Source: Anadara kagoshimensis
Taxonomy: Eukaryota > Mollusca > Bivalvia > Arcoida > Arcidae
Direction of reading: 5' to 3'
Length of the DNA: 64,000 nucleotides
Assembly (NCBI GenBank): GCA_021292105.1
Contig: CM037866.1
Coordinates: forward strand, 3,704,607 to 3,768,606
Position numbers and translations under genes: made by a program. This document shows positions 42,040 to 53,994 of the stretch, piece by piece; position 1 is the stretch's first letter, and each line of letters begins with the position of its first letter. The notes under the pieces are model-generated. The model was not told the origin of the DNA. It saw nothing but the letters and a program-made list of their open reading frames with translations, and did no database searches.

Positions 42040-42865
42040 AAAATAAAATTCAAAAGTTGTGGGTCTGTTCAAAAACAAGTCATCTTCCTCAGTGATCTCA
42101 TGCAAAGCTTGTGAACAATACTGCTTCATTTCCAATCAGTAAATTAAAGAAATTCTTTGATTAAGTTTTCTCAAAAAACAAAAAGTAAATAATAATGAAC
42201 AATTCACCTTCCGCTATAATTTCATGCAAAAACTGAGATTGTGGGTTAATATTTCAAAAAAAAAAAAAAAATAAAATATAAAAAAAAGTCACCCTCTTCA
42301 GTGATCTATTGCAAAGATCACGAACCAATACCGCTTCGTTATAAAAAAAAATAAGAGAAATTCTTTGATTAATAATTTTATTTTTTTTCAAAAACAAAAA
42401 AAATAATATCAAAAACTAATTTAATGAACAAGTCACGAACCAATACCGCTTCGTTATAAATCAGAAAATATAAGAAATTATTTGATTAATTTTTCTCAAA
42501 AACAAAACAAAACAAAATATTTTAAAAACTTATTTTAATGAACAAGTTCTTCAGTGATCTCGTGCAAAGATCACAAACCAATACCGCTCCATTATAAATC
42601 AGAAAATAAAAGAAATTCTTTGTTAAATTTAATTTTCTCAAAAACAAAAAAGAAAAAGAGAAAATTCAAAACTTATTTTAATGAACAATTCACCTTCCTC
42701 TATAGTTTCATGCAAGAACTGAGATTTTCTCAAAAAAAAAAAAAAAAAAAAACAACAAAAAAACCTTATTTAAGGAACAAGTCACCCTCTTCAGTGATCT
42801 CGTGCAAAGATCACGAACCAATACCGCTTCATTATCAATCAGTAAATAAAAGAAATTCTTGATTA
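42040..42865. repeat. ~115-130-bp AT-rich tandem array, ~6 copies
   Basis: 'agtgatctcgtgcaaagatc' + 'acgaaccaataccgcttcat' + 'tctttgattaatttttctca' and a long A-rich spacer recur. A-runs vary in length. The 102-codon ORF at 42554 is an array shadow. Confidence 0.85.
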
Positions 42866-43564
42866 AATGTCAATAATTCTATAAGCGTTTGTTTTAAGCG
42901 TACTTGACAACCTCTTGTGTTAACTTTGGTAATAAAACTAACTCTGTTGCAATCACTTTCAACAAATGTAACCACTTTTTGAAATCTATAACGTTTCATC
43001 AAGCGCTCCACATGTGACCTGAAGATCCGATATTCAAATACAAATAAAACACGAGCGTGCAAACAATTTAACCGAGTATCTTAAGAAATCGCCTACTACA
43101 TTCCTTAATTAAATTTTATTTTTCAATTTTTACATTTTTTATTCCCTTCAAACTGAAATTTTCTAGGTATGCTGTAATTTGGAATAAAATGAAAATTTAA
43201 AATCAACATGCTAAAACGCAATTTTCGACTTCCAATCAATTTAGCAATACAGAAGATAATTAACGTTTCAATATCAACAATCAATTTTCCACCATCTTTT
43301 TCTCAGTTTCTTTGATATATTTCAACCATTATCCAACTGAGAGCTCAATTTTACAACCGCAGGCAACGTCTGATAGTCAAACGTGTCAGAATCGACGAAA
43401 ATCGCTGATGAAAACAATCTTTTAGCAATTAAATCGTAGTATGATTATTTGTAATGAATATTTCATGTATCGTAGTAGCTGATTTAACGAGAGAATAGAG
43501 AAACAACTTCCTTATAATTATGTAAATAAAGGTATAGCACAAGTCAGGAACAATCGGTCGGTTG
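42866..43564. other. AT-rich unique sequence
   Basis: No exon or TE terminus recognised; a 75-codon minus ORF (42835-43062) has no domain features. Confidence 0.45.
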
Positions 43565-44312
43565 ATTGAATGGGGGCTTAAAATCCAAGTCAAGAATATT
43601 TCACTTATATCCAGTCATCACCAGCTATAGGAGAAGTGACAGAAAGGTTTACCTTTGCATTGTGCTCAGTGCATCAGGGTTTGTACAGACATTTGTACTC
43701 CAAATTAAATTTAGGGACTATATAGGGTCTTTTCAGGGTCTTATTTGCAAATTTAAGGCCTAATCAGAGGGACAATTTTAGCAAAAAATATTGGTGCAAA
43801 AGAAATTAAATCAATAAAGCAATTACTTACGTATCCATAGTAACGATACTTGAAGTGGATGTTGAATTTGGGTGTTCGAGAGGGCCAGGTACCTTTAAAT
43901 TAATATTGACCATTTCAACAACTTATTAATTAATTAATTCATTTATATCAATCTATTTGTAACCACTTAATATCGTAATACAGACACCCAACTGGCAAAA
44001 TTCAAGGGCTTTTCAGGGTCGGACTTGTTTTTGGGTCTTTTTAGGGCAAACCTCAAAATCTAAGGACTTTTTCAGGCCTGTACGAACCCTGTGCAATGTT
44101 CAGGGAGGGTTCTTTTACGTGCCACGGCTGCCTTGACACAGGGAATCAATTTTTGAAGTCTCTTCCGAAGGACTCCATGACTTTCATTTCTAAATGCAGA
44201 GTGCTTGGCAAAAGAACAGTCACTACCTGATTTCAAGTCTTGGACAGACCTGGTTGGATTTGAAACCCACAACCTCCTGATACAAAGCAAGCACTCTTCC
44301 ACAGTGGTGATA
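43565..44312 (-). mobile_element. tRNA-derived SINE split by a hAT-like MITE
   Basis: SINE tail variant ('gattgaatgggggcttaaaa') at left, head ('gaaacccacaacctcctgat') at right. It is interrupted at 43675-44091; removing the insert restores 'gtgctcagtgcaatgttcag'. The insertion is therefore younger than the SINE. Confidence 0.87.
43675..44091. mobile_element. CAGGGTTCGTACAG MITE, copy 3
   Basis: 417 bp, left terminus 'cagggtttgtacag' (one change), right terminus 'ctgtacgaaccctg'. Flanks 'tgcat' and 'tgcaa' fit a 5-bp target duplication with one substitution. Confidence 0.87.
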
Positions 44313-44313
44313 T

Positions 44314-44571
44314 ACTGTAAATTGGGAAATTTTTGCGATCGTTTCATTTTGGCGTAAATTCGCGAGTGAAACAAGTTGCGGAAATAAAAGTTTCGCGAAA
44401 AATAAGCAGTAATTAAACTTATAACTACAGAGTTGAAATCACGCGAAAATTAAAAGACATGAATAAATATTGAAGTGTGTTCATGCGAAAATTAGATGAC
44501 GCGAACATTTCCCAATCTACAGTATTACTAATGAAAGATCAAATGGACAGGTCAATGTTGTTTGCCTATAG
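44314..44571. mobile_element. TACTGTA MITE plus adjoining half MITE
   Basis: 44314-44524: 'tactgtaaattgggaaattt' / 'aacatttcccaatctacagta' inverted ends, about 210 bp, 'cgcgaa'-rich interior. 44528-44571 is the right end of the 35166-type MITE ('ggacaggtcaatgttgtttg'). Confidence 0.8.
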
Positions 44572-44574
44572 ATA

Positions 44575-44920
44575 AAGCTATTTATTTGTAGTACATTGGG
44601 GAAAACATTATTATCTTTAAAGTCATCAATCCTGTCTTTGAAACATTAAAAATTTATATTTTATTAATGAGCTTGCGTCCATGGAATTGAATTCATAAGA
44701 GTTCTCAGGTGTTAAAACAGTCTTTATTTAAAGTATAAAACATTCTGATCATATCTGTCCAAGTGAAAAATCATTGATGGATTTTCACATAATTAAATTC
44801 ATCATCAATTCAACTGGGAAATAAAATATTGGTAATTTGTAATCTGATTCAACACATTAACAAACCCAAAAGAGACAAAGGCATAAGAAACCATCTGTCT
44901 CCTTCGTTTTGGGGGTATCA
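44575..44920. other. AT-rich sequence, nothing recognised
   Basis: No repeat or coding feature. Confidence 0.45.
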
Positions 44921-44924
44921 AAGG

Positions 44925-45840
44925 CACCTTTCCATACCTACTCCTTTATTTAGGGATATCAGAGGCACTTTTCCATACCTACTTCTTTATTTGGTGGTAT
45001 CAGATTAACCTAACCATACCTACTCCTTTATTTGGGATATCAGAGCACCTTCCATACCTACTCCTTTATTTGGGATATTAGAGTCACCTTTCTATACCTA
45101 CTCTTTTTGGGGTACCAGAGCACCTTTCATACCTACTCCTTTATTTGGGAGTATCAGTCACCTTACCAATATCTACTCCTTTATTTGGGGTATTAGAGTC
45201 AACTTTCCATACCTACACCTTTATTTAGGGATATCAGAGTCACCTTTCCATACCTACTCCTTTATTTGGGATATCAGAATCACTTTTCCATACATATTCT
45301 TTTATTTAGGGATATCAGAGGCACTTTTCCATACATATTTCTTCATTTGGGGGTATCAGATTAACCTAACCATACCTACTCCTTTATTGGGGTTATTAAA
45401 AGATTACCACACCTACCTCTTATTTGGGAACATCAAAGGTCCCTTTCCATACCTACTCCTTTATTTAGGAATATCAGAGTCACCTTTCCATACCTACTCC
45501 CTTATTTGGGGGTACCAGAGGCACCTTTCCATACCTACTCCTTTATTTGGGAGTATTAGAGTCACCTTACCAATATCTACTCTTTTATTTGGGAGTATTA
45601 GAGTCATCTTTTCATACCTACTCCTTTATTTAGGGGTACCAGAGGCACCTTTCCATACCTACTTCTTTATTTGGGAGTATTAAAGTCCCCTTACCAATAT
45701 CTACTTATTTATTGGAGGAATCAAAAGCACCTTACAATATCTATTCCTTTTTTGGGGATATTAAAGTCACCTTACCATACCTACTCCTTTAGTTGGGTTA
45801 TCAAAAGCGTACTACACCTACTCCTTATTTTGGGGATGTC
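44925..45840. repeat. ~41-45-bp minisatellite, ~20 copies
   Basis: The unit 'cacctttccatacctactcc' + 'tttatttgggatatcaga' is repeated with drift. ORFs of 98 and 132 codons are shadows of the array. Confidence 0.9.
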
Positions 45841-45859
45841 AAAGACGTTATCAAAAAAG

Positions 45860-47790
45860 GGCAACCAACCCATGGGGGGAAACACCAATGTACGGCAACC
45901 AACCCATGAGGTAAAAGTACAAATGTACTGCAATCAACCCATGTATATCCTCGTCATGAAACCTTTACAATCTTTTAAAGATGTTTTATTAGTACACTTG
46001 AGAAACATTGTCTGGAAGTACCAAACACAGTTTAAAATACTATATACATTGGGAGTAAAACGCCAATAAACTGCCATCAACCCATGGATTGGGTCATCAC
46101 TTAAACATTGCAATTCGAAACAAGAGGCCCATGGGCCTTAGCGCTCACCTGTGACCTTGACCTTTGAATCCATCAGATTAATTTATATATCAAAATGATC
46201 ATAAGGCTAATATTCTAATATACGATACAAAAAGTTTAAAGTTTTTGAGAAAAATAATCATTTCAGTACTTGTTTGTATCTGTGACCTTGACCTTTGAAC
46301 CTATGACCTTCATTCATATATCAAAATGACCATTGTACTATTACCTACAATATTCCAATATACATGCCTATACAAAAAGTTCATAGTTTTGCAGATAATT
46401 AACTGGTATACTTGTACATCTGTGACCTTAACCTTTGAACCCATGACCTTGATCTATGTATCAAAGTGATGGTCATGTCAATACCTACAAATAACTGAAA
46501 ATCCTACAACATCATCACCAGAAATGTTAAAAAAAGAGCATTTTTTATCAAAGGTCAAAAACTGGGACATGACCTTAACCTTTGACCTTGACATCAATTG
46601 GAAGAAAATCGCAAGACAAGATCAACAGTGAAAACTCCATACAATTATCTTCAGCCGTTATGAAGTTATAACAATAAATGTCTCATTTTAAAAATAACGT
46701 AATTTTACGCAAAAAACGTGTAACCTATTTTTCGTCCTAATTTTCATGAAAAACACAATTTTAATGTTCCTAGGTATCCTGAATCCAAATATCCAATCAA
46801 AATTTTCCTGCGCCTTTTGGTTTCAGAGAAGAAGATTTTTTGTCTTTTGGCTATTTATAGTAACGGCAGCCATATTGTTGGGCGTGGTCAAACCCCGAAC
46901 ATAATTTTGAAAGCATGTTACCCAGGCATAATAATCACAAAGTTTCATCAATTTTGGCCCAGTAGTTTTGGAGGAGAAGATTAAAATGTAAAGTTTACAC
47001 ACGACGCATGACGGACGGTGATAGATTGCAATAGCTCATCTGAGCCTTTTGGCTCAGGTGAGCTAAAAACTTGTTACATGAGAATACTTCAGAAACAATG
47101 TCTGGATGTGTCGCACACAGCTAAAAATACTATACACATCCAGGGAAAAACACCTAACAAATGGATTCGGCCATCATGAAATCATTGCTATTTGACCAAA
47201 CATTTTATATTAGAATACTTGAGAAACACTGTCTGGGTATGTTGCACACAGTTAAAAATACGATATATAACCCAAGGAAAAAACACTCATGTATGGCAGT
47301 CAACCCATGGGAAAAGAAGACAATGTCTAGCAATCAACCCATGGATTTGGTCATCATTAAATCATTGCAATCTGGTCAAACATATTATCCTATAATAGAA
47401 CACTTGTGAGAAGCTGTCATGATGTGATAGCACACAGCTGAAAATACTATACATATCCTAAGGGAAAAACAGCAACGTATGCTGACAACCCATGGGGAAA
47501 TGCGACAATGTAGGGCAATCAAACCATGGATGGAAAAACCAAAGTCAGGCAACCAACCCATGGGGAAAACCACTAATGTACAGTAGTCAACCCATGGGGA
47601 AAAATGCAAATATATGGCTATCATCCCATGGGGGAATAGCACCAATGTAAGGCAACCAACCCATGGGGAAAAAGCACCAATGTAGGGCAATCAACCTATG
47701 GGTAAAAATGCAAATATATGGCTATAATCCCATGGGGGAAAAAACTGTCAATGCAGGGCAACCAACCCATGGATTCAGTCGTCATTAAAC
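45860..47790. repeat. CCATGGG minisatellite, split by a TE
   Basis: Short units ('caaccaacccatggggaaaa' + 'gcaccaatgtagggcaat', about 38-40 bp) alternate with a longer unit of about 190 bp ('tgaaatcattgcaatctggt', 'acttgagaaacactgtctgg', 'cacacagttaaaaatact'). The array is interrupted by the element at 46117-47070. Confidence 0.85.
46117..47070. mobile_element. GGCCCATGGGCC...GCTCACCTG element, copy 1
   Basis: Begins 'caagaggcccatgggcctta' + 'gcgctcacctg' and ends 'ggctcaggtgagctaaaaac' + 'ttg'. The outer 'caag' and inner 'agctcacctg' are inverted. It contains two to three units of the 144-bp repeat that is strongly amplified in the copy at 54355. No ORF. Confidence 0.82.
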
Positions 47791-48455
47791 CATATCAAAA
47801 ATTTAAATTATATTAAGGAAGTAGGAATGGAATCCAATTATTAGAACTCTTCTTGTTACGGTTGATAAAAGATAACTTTTATTTAATTTAGCTTGTAACC
47901 ACAATTCTCCAAAACACAATCAATAAGGCAACATTCCACGAGAAACAAAAATTAAACTCTGGCATTTCTGTTTAAAATCACGACTCCAGAGAGAAATGTT
48001 ATTCAAATTTTTTTATTCAGTCTACACAAATCTTTCTTTTTTTTTTTTTTTTTTTTTGTAAAATAAGAAAATAACTAAAATAAATCATAAAAACCAAATT
48101 TTAGATTTCAGTTTTACAAAAACTGGGGAGTAATGAATCAATTAAATGACTTTTATAATGCATTTCATTTCCGCAATTTAATATGTCTTTTCCCCTAAAA
48201 AAGATTTCATTTCCGCATGAAGAAAAACAAGAGCAACTTCTAGGCCAGTCAGGATATGCTGATCACTTTTTGTCATGTGAGCAAAAATTTTTGAGAGATA
48301 CAGCTATTGGAAGGATTAAGAACACAAGCAATAGGTTTAAGAACAAACAACTTTAAATGTAAGATATAAAAATCAAAGATGGCTACTTGACAGTCATTTT
48401 GAGGTTTTCAGATCTGAAAAAGACATATATGGTATCCCCCTGAAATGCTCTTTAA
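47791..48455. other. AT-rich sequence, nothing recognised
   Basis: Poly-T tract at 48036-48057. No gene or TE terminus. Confidence 0.45.
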
Positions 48456-48459
48456 GACC

Positions 48460-48770
48460 ACCGCCATAGCTCAAGTGGTAGAGTGTTGAGGTCATGGGTT
48501 TGAACTCTGGCTGAGGTCTGGCCAAAACATCGAAATAGGTAGTGAGTTCTTTTGAAACATGGCATTTAGAAAAGAAATGAAAGTGACGTGGTCCTTCAAA
48601 GGAGGCCTTAAAGACAGATGCCCTGTGTCAAGCCATGCACAGCACATGAAAAGAACCCCCCCCTGATCATTGCAGAGTACTGCTAAAGTCAAAATATCTG
48701 CCACTTCACCTTTAGTTGGTGAAATCTCCATATAAGTGAAATATTCTAGACTGGGATGTAAAACCCTATC
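48460..48770 (+). mobile_element. tRNA-derived SINE, nearly full length
   Basis: 'ccgccatagctcaagtggta' (box A), a shortened anticodon arm, 'gggtttgaactctgg' (box B), body, then the tail 'attctagactgggatgtaaa'. Confidence 0.85.
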
Positions 48771-48779
48771 CAAACAATA

Positions 48780-49222
48780 TACAGTCAAACCTGTCTATAA
48801 AGGCCACTCAAGAGAACCAGTAAAATTGGCGGTTGGCGATCAGATAATTATCTATAAGCAGGGACCTTGTCTAAAGTTTTGAAGTATCATCACTAAGCAA
48901 GAACAAAATTAGAAAGAACACATGACTCATAAACAGAAATTAAACTACAGCCAAACCTGTCTATAAAGGCCACTCAAGAGAACCAATAAAATTGGCCTTT
49001 ATGGACAGGTGGCCTGTATATGCAGGTTCAAATAATATGAATAAAGAACAATTGGGATACAATTCTACTGGCCTTTATAAGCAGGTGGTCCTTATACACA
49101 GGTGGCCTTTATATACAGGTTCAAATTATATGAATAAAGAACAATTGGGATACAATTCTACTGGCCTTTATAAGCAGGTGGCCTTTATATAGAGGTGGCC
49201 TTTAAGGCAGGTTGGACTGTAT
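48780..49222. mobile_element. Two Tc1/mariner-type MITEs, one duplicated inside
   Basis: A partial left end at 48780-48835 ('tacagtcaaacctgtctata'). A second copy spans 48952-49222, ending 'aaggcaggttggactgta'; its interior ('ggttcaaataatatgaataa' to 'ggcctttataagcaggtgg') occurs twice in tandem. Confidence 0.85.
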
Positions 49223-49384
49223 CTAGCAGTGGTTTCAATAAAGCCAGTAAGGTGACAAAGTTGAATTCTACCTTTTGTCTATTTGGATTAAGTTTGTCAG
49301 CTACTTTCATTAAGTTTACATTTTGTGAATATCTTTTGCAATATGTCTACCCCGGAGAGGGTATTGTTAAGGGGATTATTTTCA

Positions 49385-49597
49385 GGGGGTGATAATTTCG
49401 TGATTTCTGAAATCTAGCATTTTGCGTGGGTGTAATTTTCACGCAATTAATATAAGTGGGTGTATATTCTATAAATATGATATATTAACCTGTATGGTAG
49501 ACATTTTCACGTGGGTAAAATTTTCACGGCAATTTCTTTAGCGCGAAATAACTGAAAATTTTACCGATGCAAAAATTTCCTCCTTTACAGTATCTAG
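49385..49597. mobile_element. Degraded TACTGTA-type MITE
   Basis: The right end 'aaatttcctcctttacagta' and interior 'ttttcacgcaatt', 'gtgaaaattttaccgatgca'-like motifs match the class; the left end near 49385 is worn. Confidence 0.55.
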
Positions 49598-49689
49598 ACA
49601 AGAAGCACTGTGCTCAGTATGTGCACAATTTACACATCTGGAACACTGAGAGCCCCAAAAATGAACATTTATTCAAAATGCCAAATTAA

Positions 49690-49915
49690 CAATTACATAT
49701 TATACCATTTTTAATTTTACAGCACTGAGATGGTCGTTTTGGAATACAATTCCTCATCAGTAGTGCTTGGACCAAAATTATGAAACCAAAATTATTTTGA
49801 AGACGTTGAAAAGCGACCCAAAGGACCAAAATATATTTTTTACCAAATTAAGCTAAGGAAATACTTTGCATGAGGGAGTATACCTTAGTTTTTGAGAAAT
49901 TTTACTAAATATTAC
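49690..49915 (-). mobile_element. Hammerhead-bearing repeat family, copy 3
   Basis: Best-preserved outer sequence of the family. The minus strand at 49767-49721 reads AGCACTA, core CTGATGA, stem II GGAAT/ATTCC (perfect), then AAAA instead of GAAA, and AGTGCT pairing perfectly with AGCACT. The G-to-A change in the core should abolish cleavage. Confidence 0.65.
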
Positions 49916-50079
49916 TAAATATTACTTAATATACAATATTACAAAATCATACTACTCCATACTTGCTGCCCTACTTTTGATAAACACGTCATCTACTTTA
50001 AAATTTACTGAAAGGGCTGCTCTAAGCATACGTAATATATGTGGGCAAGTTTCAAAATATTTGCTTAAAATTTAAGGAA

Positions 50080-50240
50080 GAAGTCAGGTCCAGGATTATC
50101 CTGGATATATTTAATGTCCCATAGTTCCATGTTCCTTTCACTCAATTTTGATTACACACGTGACGGGTGTACCTAGCTAAACAGGAGGTACTTGCTTACT
50201 CTTACGTAACATCCGGCCTCACTTCCCTGGTAGAAGTTCA
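50080..50240 (-). repeat. Dispersed repeat, inverted partner of 3235-3420
   Basis: 'ccatagttccatgttccttt', 'gattacacacgtgac' and 'ggcctcacttccctgg' are the complement of the 3.2-kb copy. It directly precedes a Tc1/mariner MITE. Confidence 0.65.
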
Positions 50241-50340
50241 TGCATTTTTAAGTCAGACCTGTCTATAAAAGCCACCCTAGGGAACCAGTAAATGAGGCCC
50301 TTATGAACAGGTTGCATTTATATACAGGTTCAAATAATAT

Positions 50341-50488
50341 GTGATAATATAAAACTGGCTCATAGTTGATATTTATCTAGTGTCTTGATAAAGGCTGTAA
50401 AGCCGAAATATCGACTATGAGCCAATTTTATATTATCGTTTTTTAAAAAGGATAAATTTCCCCTCAGGGAATAACGTTAAGAAAGTTA
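50341..50488 (+). mobile_element. Hammerhead-type inverted-repeat element in MITE
   Basis: Arms 'gataatataaaactggctca' / 'tgagccaattttatattatc' flank the motif. The insertion duplicated about 11 bp of MITE ('caaataatatg' before, 'caaacaatatg' after). At 50382-50415: GTC, TTGATAA (core with C3 and G8 changed by transitions), stem II GGC/GCC, GAAA, ATC, GAC. A decayed hammerhead; likely a Penelope-like terminal piece. Confidence 0.6.
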
Positions 50489-50512
50489 TATATTTCAAAC
50501 AATATGACTAAA

Positions 50513-50673
50513 GAGTTGAGTTGAGTTGAGTAATGGTGTTTAATGTCCCAGTCAAGAATATTTCACTTATATCGAGATGTCGCCGGATATAGGCGAAGAT
50601 GCAGAAATTTTGCCTGTGCGTTGCGCTGATGGCATTATGCAGCAGGGTTCTTTAACGTGCCAAGCCCAACATG
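50513..50673 (-). mobile_element. tRNA-derived SINE, 5'-truncated, nested
   Basis: Tail 'gttgagttgagttgagtaat' through 'cagcagggttctttaacgtg', cut before the tRNA head. Flanks 'gactaaaga' and 'gaataaaga' look like a 9-bp target duplication of MITE sequence. 5' truncation is typical of LINE-driven retroposition. Confidence 0.85.
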
Positions 50674-51074
50674 AATAAAGAATAATTGGGATACAATTCA
50701 ACTGGCATTTATTGGCAGGTGGTCCTTATATAGAGGTGACCTTTAGGGCAGGTTGGACTGTACTTTGTTTCTGGATTGTGATTCTGACATGGAGTAGTAA
50801 GTTTGTTTTTGAATTATAAGCAAACAACTATGGAGAGACAGACAGATGGACAGACAGACAGACAAACTGATAGACAAATAATACACTACAATACATCTTA
50901 TCACCTATGGTGACAGGTGTATAAAATAATTTAATTGCCAATTTTCTGCAACATACAATTTCCTCATTTCCGCAATTTATATCACAAATAATAAACCCAT
51001 AGTTGCTGTACCCCAGTGTTATTTGTTATACCGGTAACCACTAAATTATTTGCAACTGCTTTTTAATATAATCC

Positions 51075-51530
51075 CTGTTTCTTCAACGTCAAGCTTTAGG
51101 CTTATATGAAGGCTCTAAGCCACAAGCAGCAAGATTGGCCCCATATTCACAGCCAATGGGTTAGTCCTAAATCAGAGCCAATGGTATGAGTCCCTCAGTG
51201 ACAAGTTGTTGGTCTGTTCAAAACCACAAGCAGTGAGATTGGCCCCTTATTCACAACCAGTGGGTTATCCCTTTATCAGAGGCAATGGTATGAGCCCCTC
51301 AGTGACAAGTTGTTGGTCTGTTCAAAACCACAAGCAGTGAGATTGGCTACTCAATCATGACTGATGGGTTAACCCTAAATCAGAGGCAATGATATGAGTC
51401 CCTCAGTGACAAGTTGTGGGTCTGTTCTAATCTACAAGCAGTGACATTTGCCCCTTAATCACAACCAATGGGCAGAGGCAAAGATATGAGTTCCTCAGTG
51501 ACAAGTTGTTGGTCTGTTCCAAACCAAAAA
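51075..51530. repeat. ~105-115-bp tandem array, 4 copies
   Basis: 'cacaagcagtgagattggcc' + 'gaggcaatggtatgagtccc' + 'tcagtgacaagttgttggtc' recurs four times with modest drift. Confidence 0.88.
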
Positions 51531-51889
51531 TGTGGAATTGGTCTGGTTTCTTAATCAGAATCAGCAGCTCCATTGTAAAAACCAAAACTTAATAACAATA
51601 GCGGCTTAATCCTGTTAAACACGATATCAATTTTAGGCTTATCAATTATTTAATATTCACTTCTGTTACATAAATAAATATCTCGTAATGTGTCTTAATA
51701 TAGCCTAAGTGACAAAGATCTGAACATTATATACAGACAACGGGCATTACATATCAGCCATATTGATTTTAATGACGACTCCTGGAGGCGATTTTAAGCG
51801 TTATAATGACTGACTAATTCAAAATATCAAAATTTTATGAGAACTATACTGTAACAATAGAAAAATATTTAGCGATGATTGAGGGTTAA
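51531..51889. other. AT-rich sequence, nothing recognised
   Basis: No structure noted. Confidence 0.45.
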
Positions 51890-52110
51890 TTAGGGATATG
51901 ATCTGATTAATTTAGGGCCAAAAAAGTGGGCCCCATTCCCAAAGTTCAAATCCTATATTAACTAGGGCTGTTGATATGCTTGATTTGGGGCCAAAAAGGG
52001 GTCCCATTCATAAGGTTGAAAACCTATATCAACCTGGGCTGTCGATGTGCTTAATTTAGGGCCAAAAAAATTGGGACCCATTCCTAAGGTTCAAATCCCG
52101 TGTTTTTCCC
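51890..52110. repeat. ~68-bp tandem repeat, 3 copies
   Basis: 'tgatttggggccaaaaaggg' + 'cccattc..aaggttcaaa' + 'cctatatcaac' in three diverged copies. Confidence 0.8.
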
Positions 52111-52339
52111 CAAATGTTTTGGGGAATTCTCTCAATGCTAAAGCAATTCTAACTTTTACATTTCTATTCTATATTTTCCCATCATATTTTTCCCCACATT
52201 AAAGGAAAGAACACTTATTTTCCAAATTCCAACGGCTCCCAACTCCGAGAACCGAAAACACGTATGACAGACAGCCCTGTTAACCTTTAAAATGACTGCA
52301 CTACAGATTCTAGACCTGAAAATTTTATGAAGATCGATT

Positions 52340-53135
52340 GAATCATTGATTGATTGATTGATTGATTGAATGGGATTTTACATCCTAGTCAAGAATATTT
52401 CACTTATATTGAGATATCACCAGCTATAGGTGGCAAAAGATATTTATCTTTGCTGTACACTGAGCTCAATGTGCAAGAAGTGTTCTTAAACAGGGTTCGT
52501 ACAGACATTTGGACTCCAAATTTAAGGACTTTTTAAGGTCTTTTCAGGCTCTTATTTGCAAATTTAAGGCCTAATCATAGGGACAATTTAAGCAAAACAA
52601 TATTAGTGCAAAGGCAATTAAATCAATAAAACAATTACTTACATGTCCATAGTAACGACACTTGAAGTGGAGGTTGAAATTAGGCATTCAGGCGGGCCAG
52701 GTACCTTTAAATTGCTCATTTCAATGCAACTTATCAATTTATTTATTTATTCAGCCTAATTTATTTATATATATCAGTCTATTTGCAGCCACCTAATATC
52801 AAAATACAGACACTCAATTGATCAAATTCAAGGGCTTTTTAGGGCCTTCAGGATAAATTCAAGGGCTTTTTAGGGTCAAACTTGTTTTTAGGGTCTTTTT
52901 AAGGCAAACCTCAAAATTTAAGGACTTTTCCAGGCCTGTACGAACCCTGTTAAACATGCCACACCTGCAGTAACACAGGGCATCAGAGTTTCCAGTCTCT
53001 TTTAAAGGACTCTGTGACATTCATTTTTTACATGCCCAGTGCTTGGCAAAAGAATAGACAATACATATTTTCAAGCCATGGTCAGGCCCGACAGGGGTTC
53101 AAAGCCACGACACGACCTTCTGTAGGAACCACTGT
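52340..53135 (-). mobile_element. tRNA-derived SINE split by a hAT-like MITE
   Basis: Tail variant (GATT)n 'gattgattgattgattgaat' at left; 'cttggcaaaagaatagacaa' and a worn head at right. The MITE at 52491-52949 interrupts the body. Confidence 0.85.
52491..52949. mobile_element. CAGGGTTCGTACAG MITE, copy 4
   Basis: 459 bp, both 14-bp ends intact, flanked by 'ttaaa' on both sides (5-bp duplication). Confidence 0.9.
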
Positions 53136-53198
53136 GACTGTGACAGTGAAATTCTCTTTATATCCATAGAAAATCAAATAAATTTGAATAAAGATCGA

Positions 53199-53518
53199 TA
53201 TTTTTCACTTACTTGTACCTAGTCGTAACAGGAAATCTGTACGGGCATCCGTGATTAGCCCAAAATATATCTGCATAGGGAAAAACGTTGGTGCTACAGA
53301 GATTTAACATGTTGAAAAACCATGCAAATGGCGGCTTCTGTTGCGCATATGACGTAAAACGTCACCAAGGTCATCACTTCCGGTGTAAACATCGTCATTT
53401 TCGCATGTGTAAAATCCCCATACCGCCAACATTTTCCTTTTTACAGACATACTTTATGACAATTGCGGATGCACATACAGATTTCCTGTTATGACTAGAT
53501 ACAAGTAAGTGAAAAATT
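53199..53518. mobile_element. MITE with ~50-bp inverted repeats
   Basis: Left end 'tttttcacttacttgtacct' + 'agtcgtaacaggaaatctgt'; right end 'acagatttcctgttatgact' + 'agatacaagtaagtgaaaaa'. About four mismatches in 50. Length about 315 bp. The 68-codon ORF inside (53288-53494) is not a recognisable transposase fragment. Long TIRs recall Mutator-like elements, but no clean 9-bp duplication is seen. Confidence 0.8.
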
Positions 53519-53994
53519 TTATGAGTACAAGCTTCTAATAATATACAAATAGAAAATCAGAAGCAATCTAACTCTGTGAAACAAGAGAGAAATGAAATTC
53601 AAAACGCGTCTTGTAGGTGTAAATTTCATTAATTCTCGTAATTTTCGTATAATAGTTACCGGGAGAGTTGTAACAGGATATGGGATTCCGTAATCACGAT
53701 AATTTGATTTCCTTCAAAACAAATTACATTTCAAAGCTTGTGTGTCATTTCAAAGGAAATAAGCATCTTAATTTGGTACATGTGAATGGAAAAGTTTCGA
53801 CAAAAATTTCGCTGTAAGAATACGCCGCGTGAGAAATGTAATATCTTAACCATTTAAATCAAATCTTGTATTATAGGTAGCGTCTTATATCATGCTATCA
53901 AAAAATTATCTGAAATAAAACACAGAGATTTATTTCAATTTCGACTGAAGCATCTATATTTAAGGTCAGCGGATATACCTGGAACATTTATAAC
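53519..53994. other. AT-rich sequence, nothing recognised
   Basis: No coding, repeat or TE feature. Confidence 0.45.

Larger units (their letters stand above)
50258..50762. mobile_element. Tc1/mariner-type MITE split by two insertions
   Basis: Left half 50258-50340 ('agacctgtctataaaagcca' to 'ttcaaataatatg'); a middle scrap at 50489-50512; right half 50674-50762 ('aataaagaataattgggata' to 'ggcaggttggactgta'). The breaks contain a hammerhead-type element and a SINE. Confidence 0.85.

Noticed and set aside
45387-46069. 98- and 132-codon ORFs
   Set aside because: Translations of the 41-45-bp array and its flank, with no conserved features.
53288-53494. 68-codon ORF inside the long-TIR MITE
   Set aside because: Too short and without a transposase signature; contains CG-richer MITE core only.
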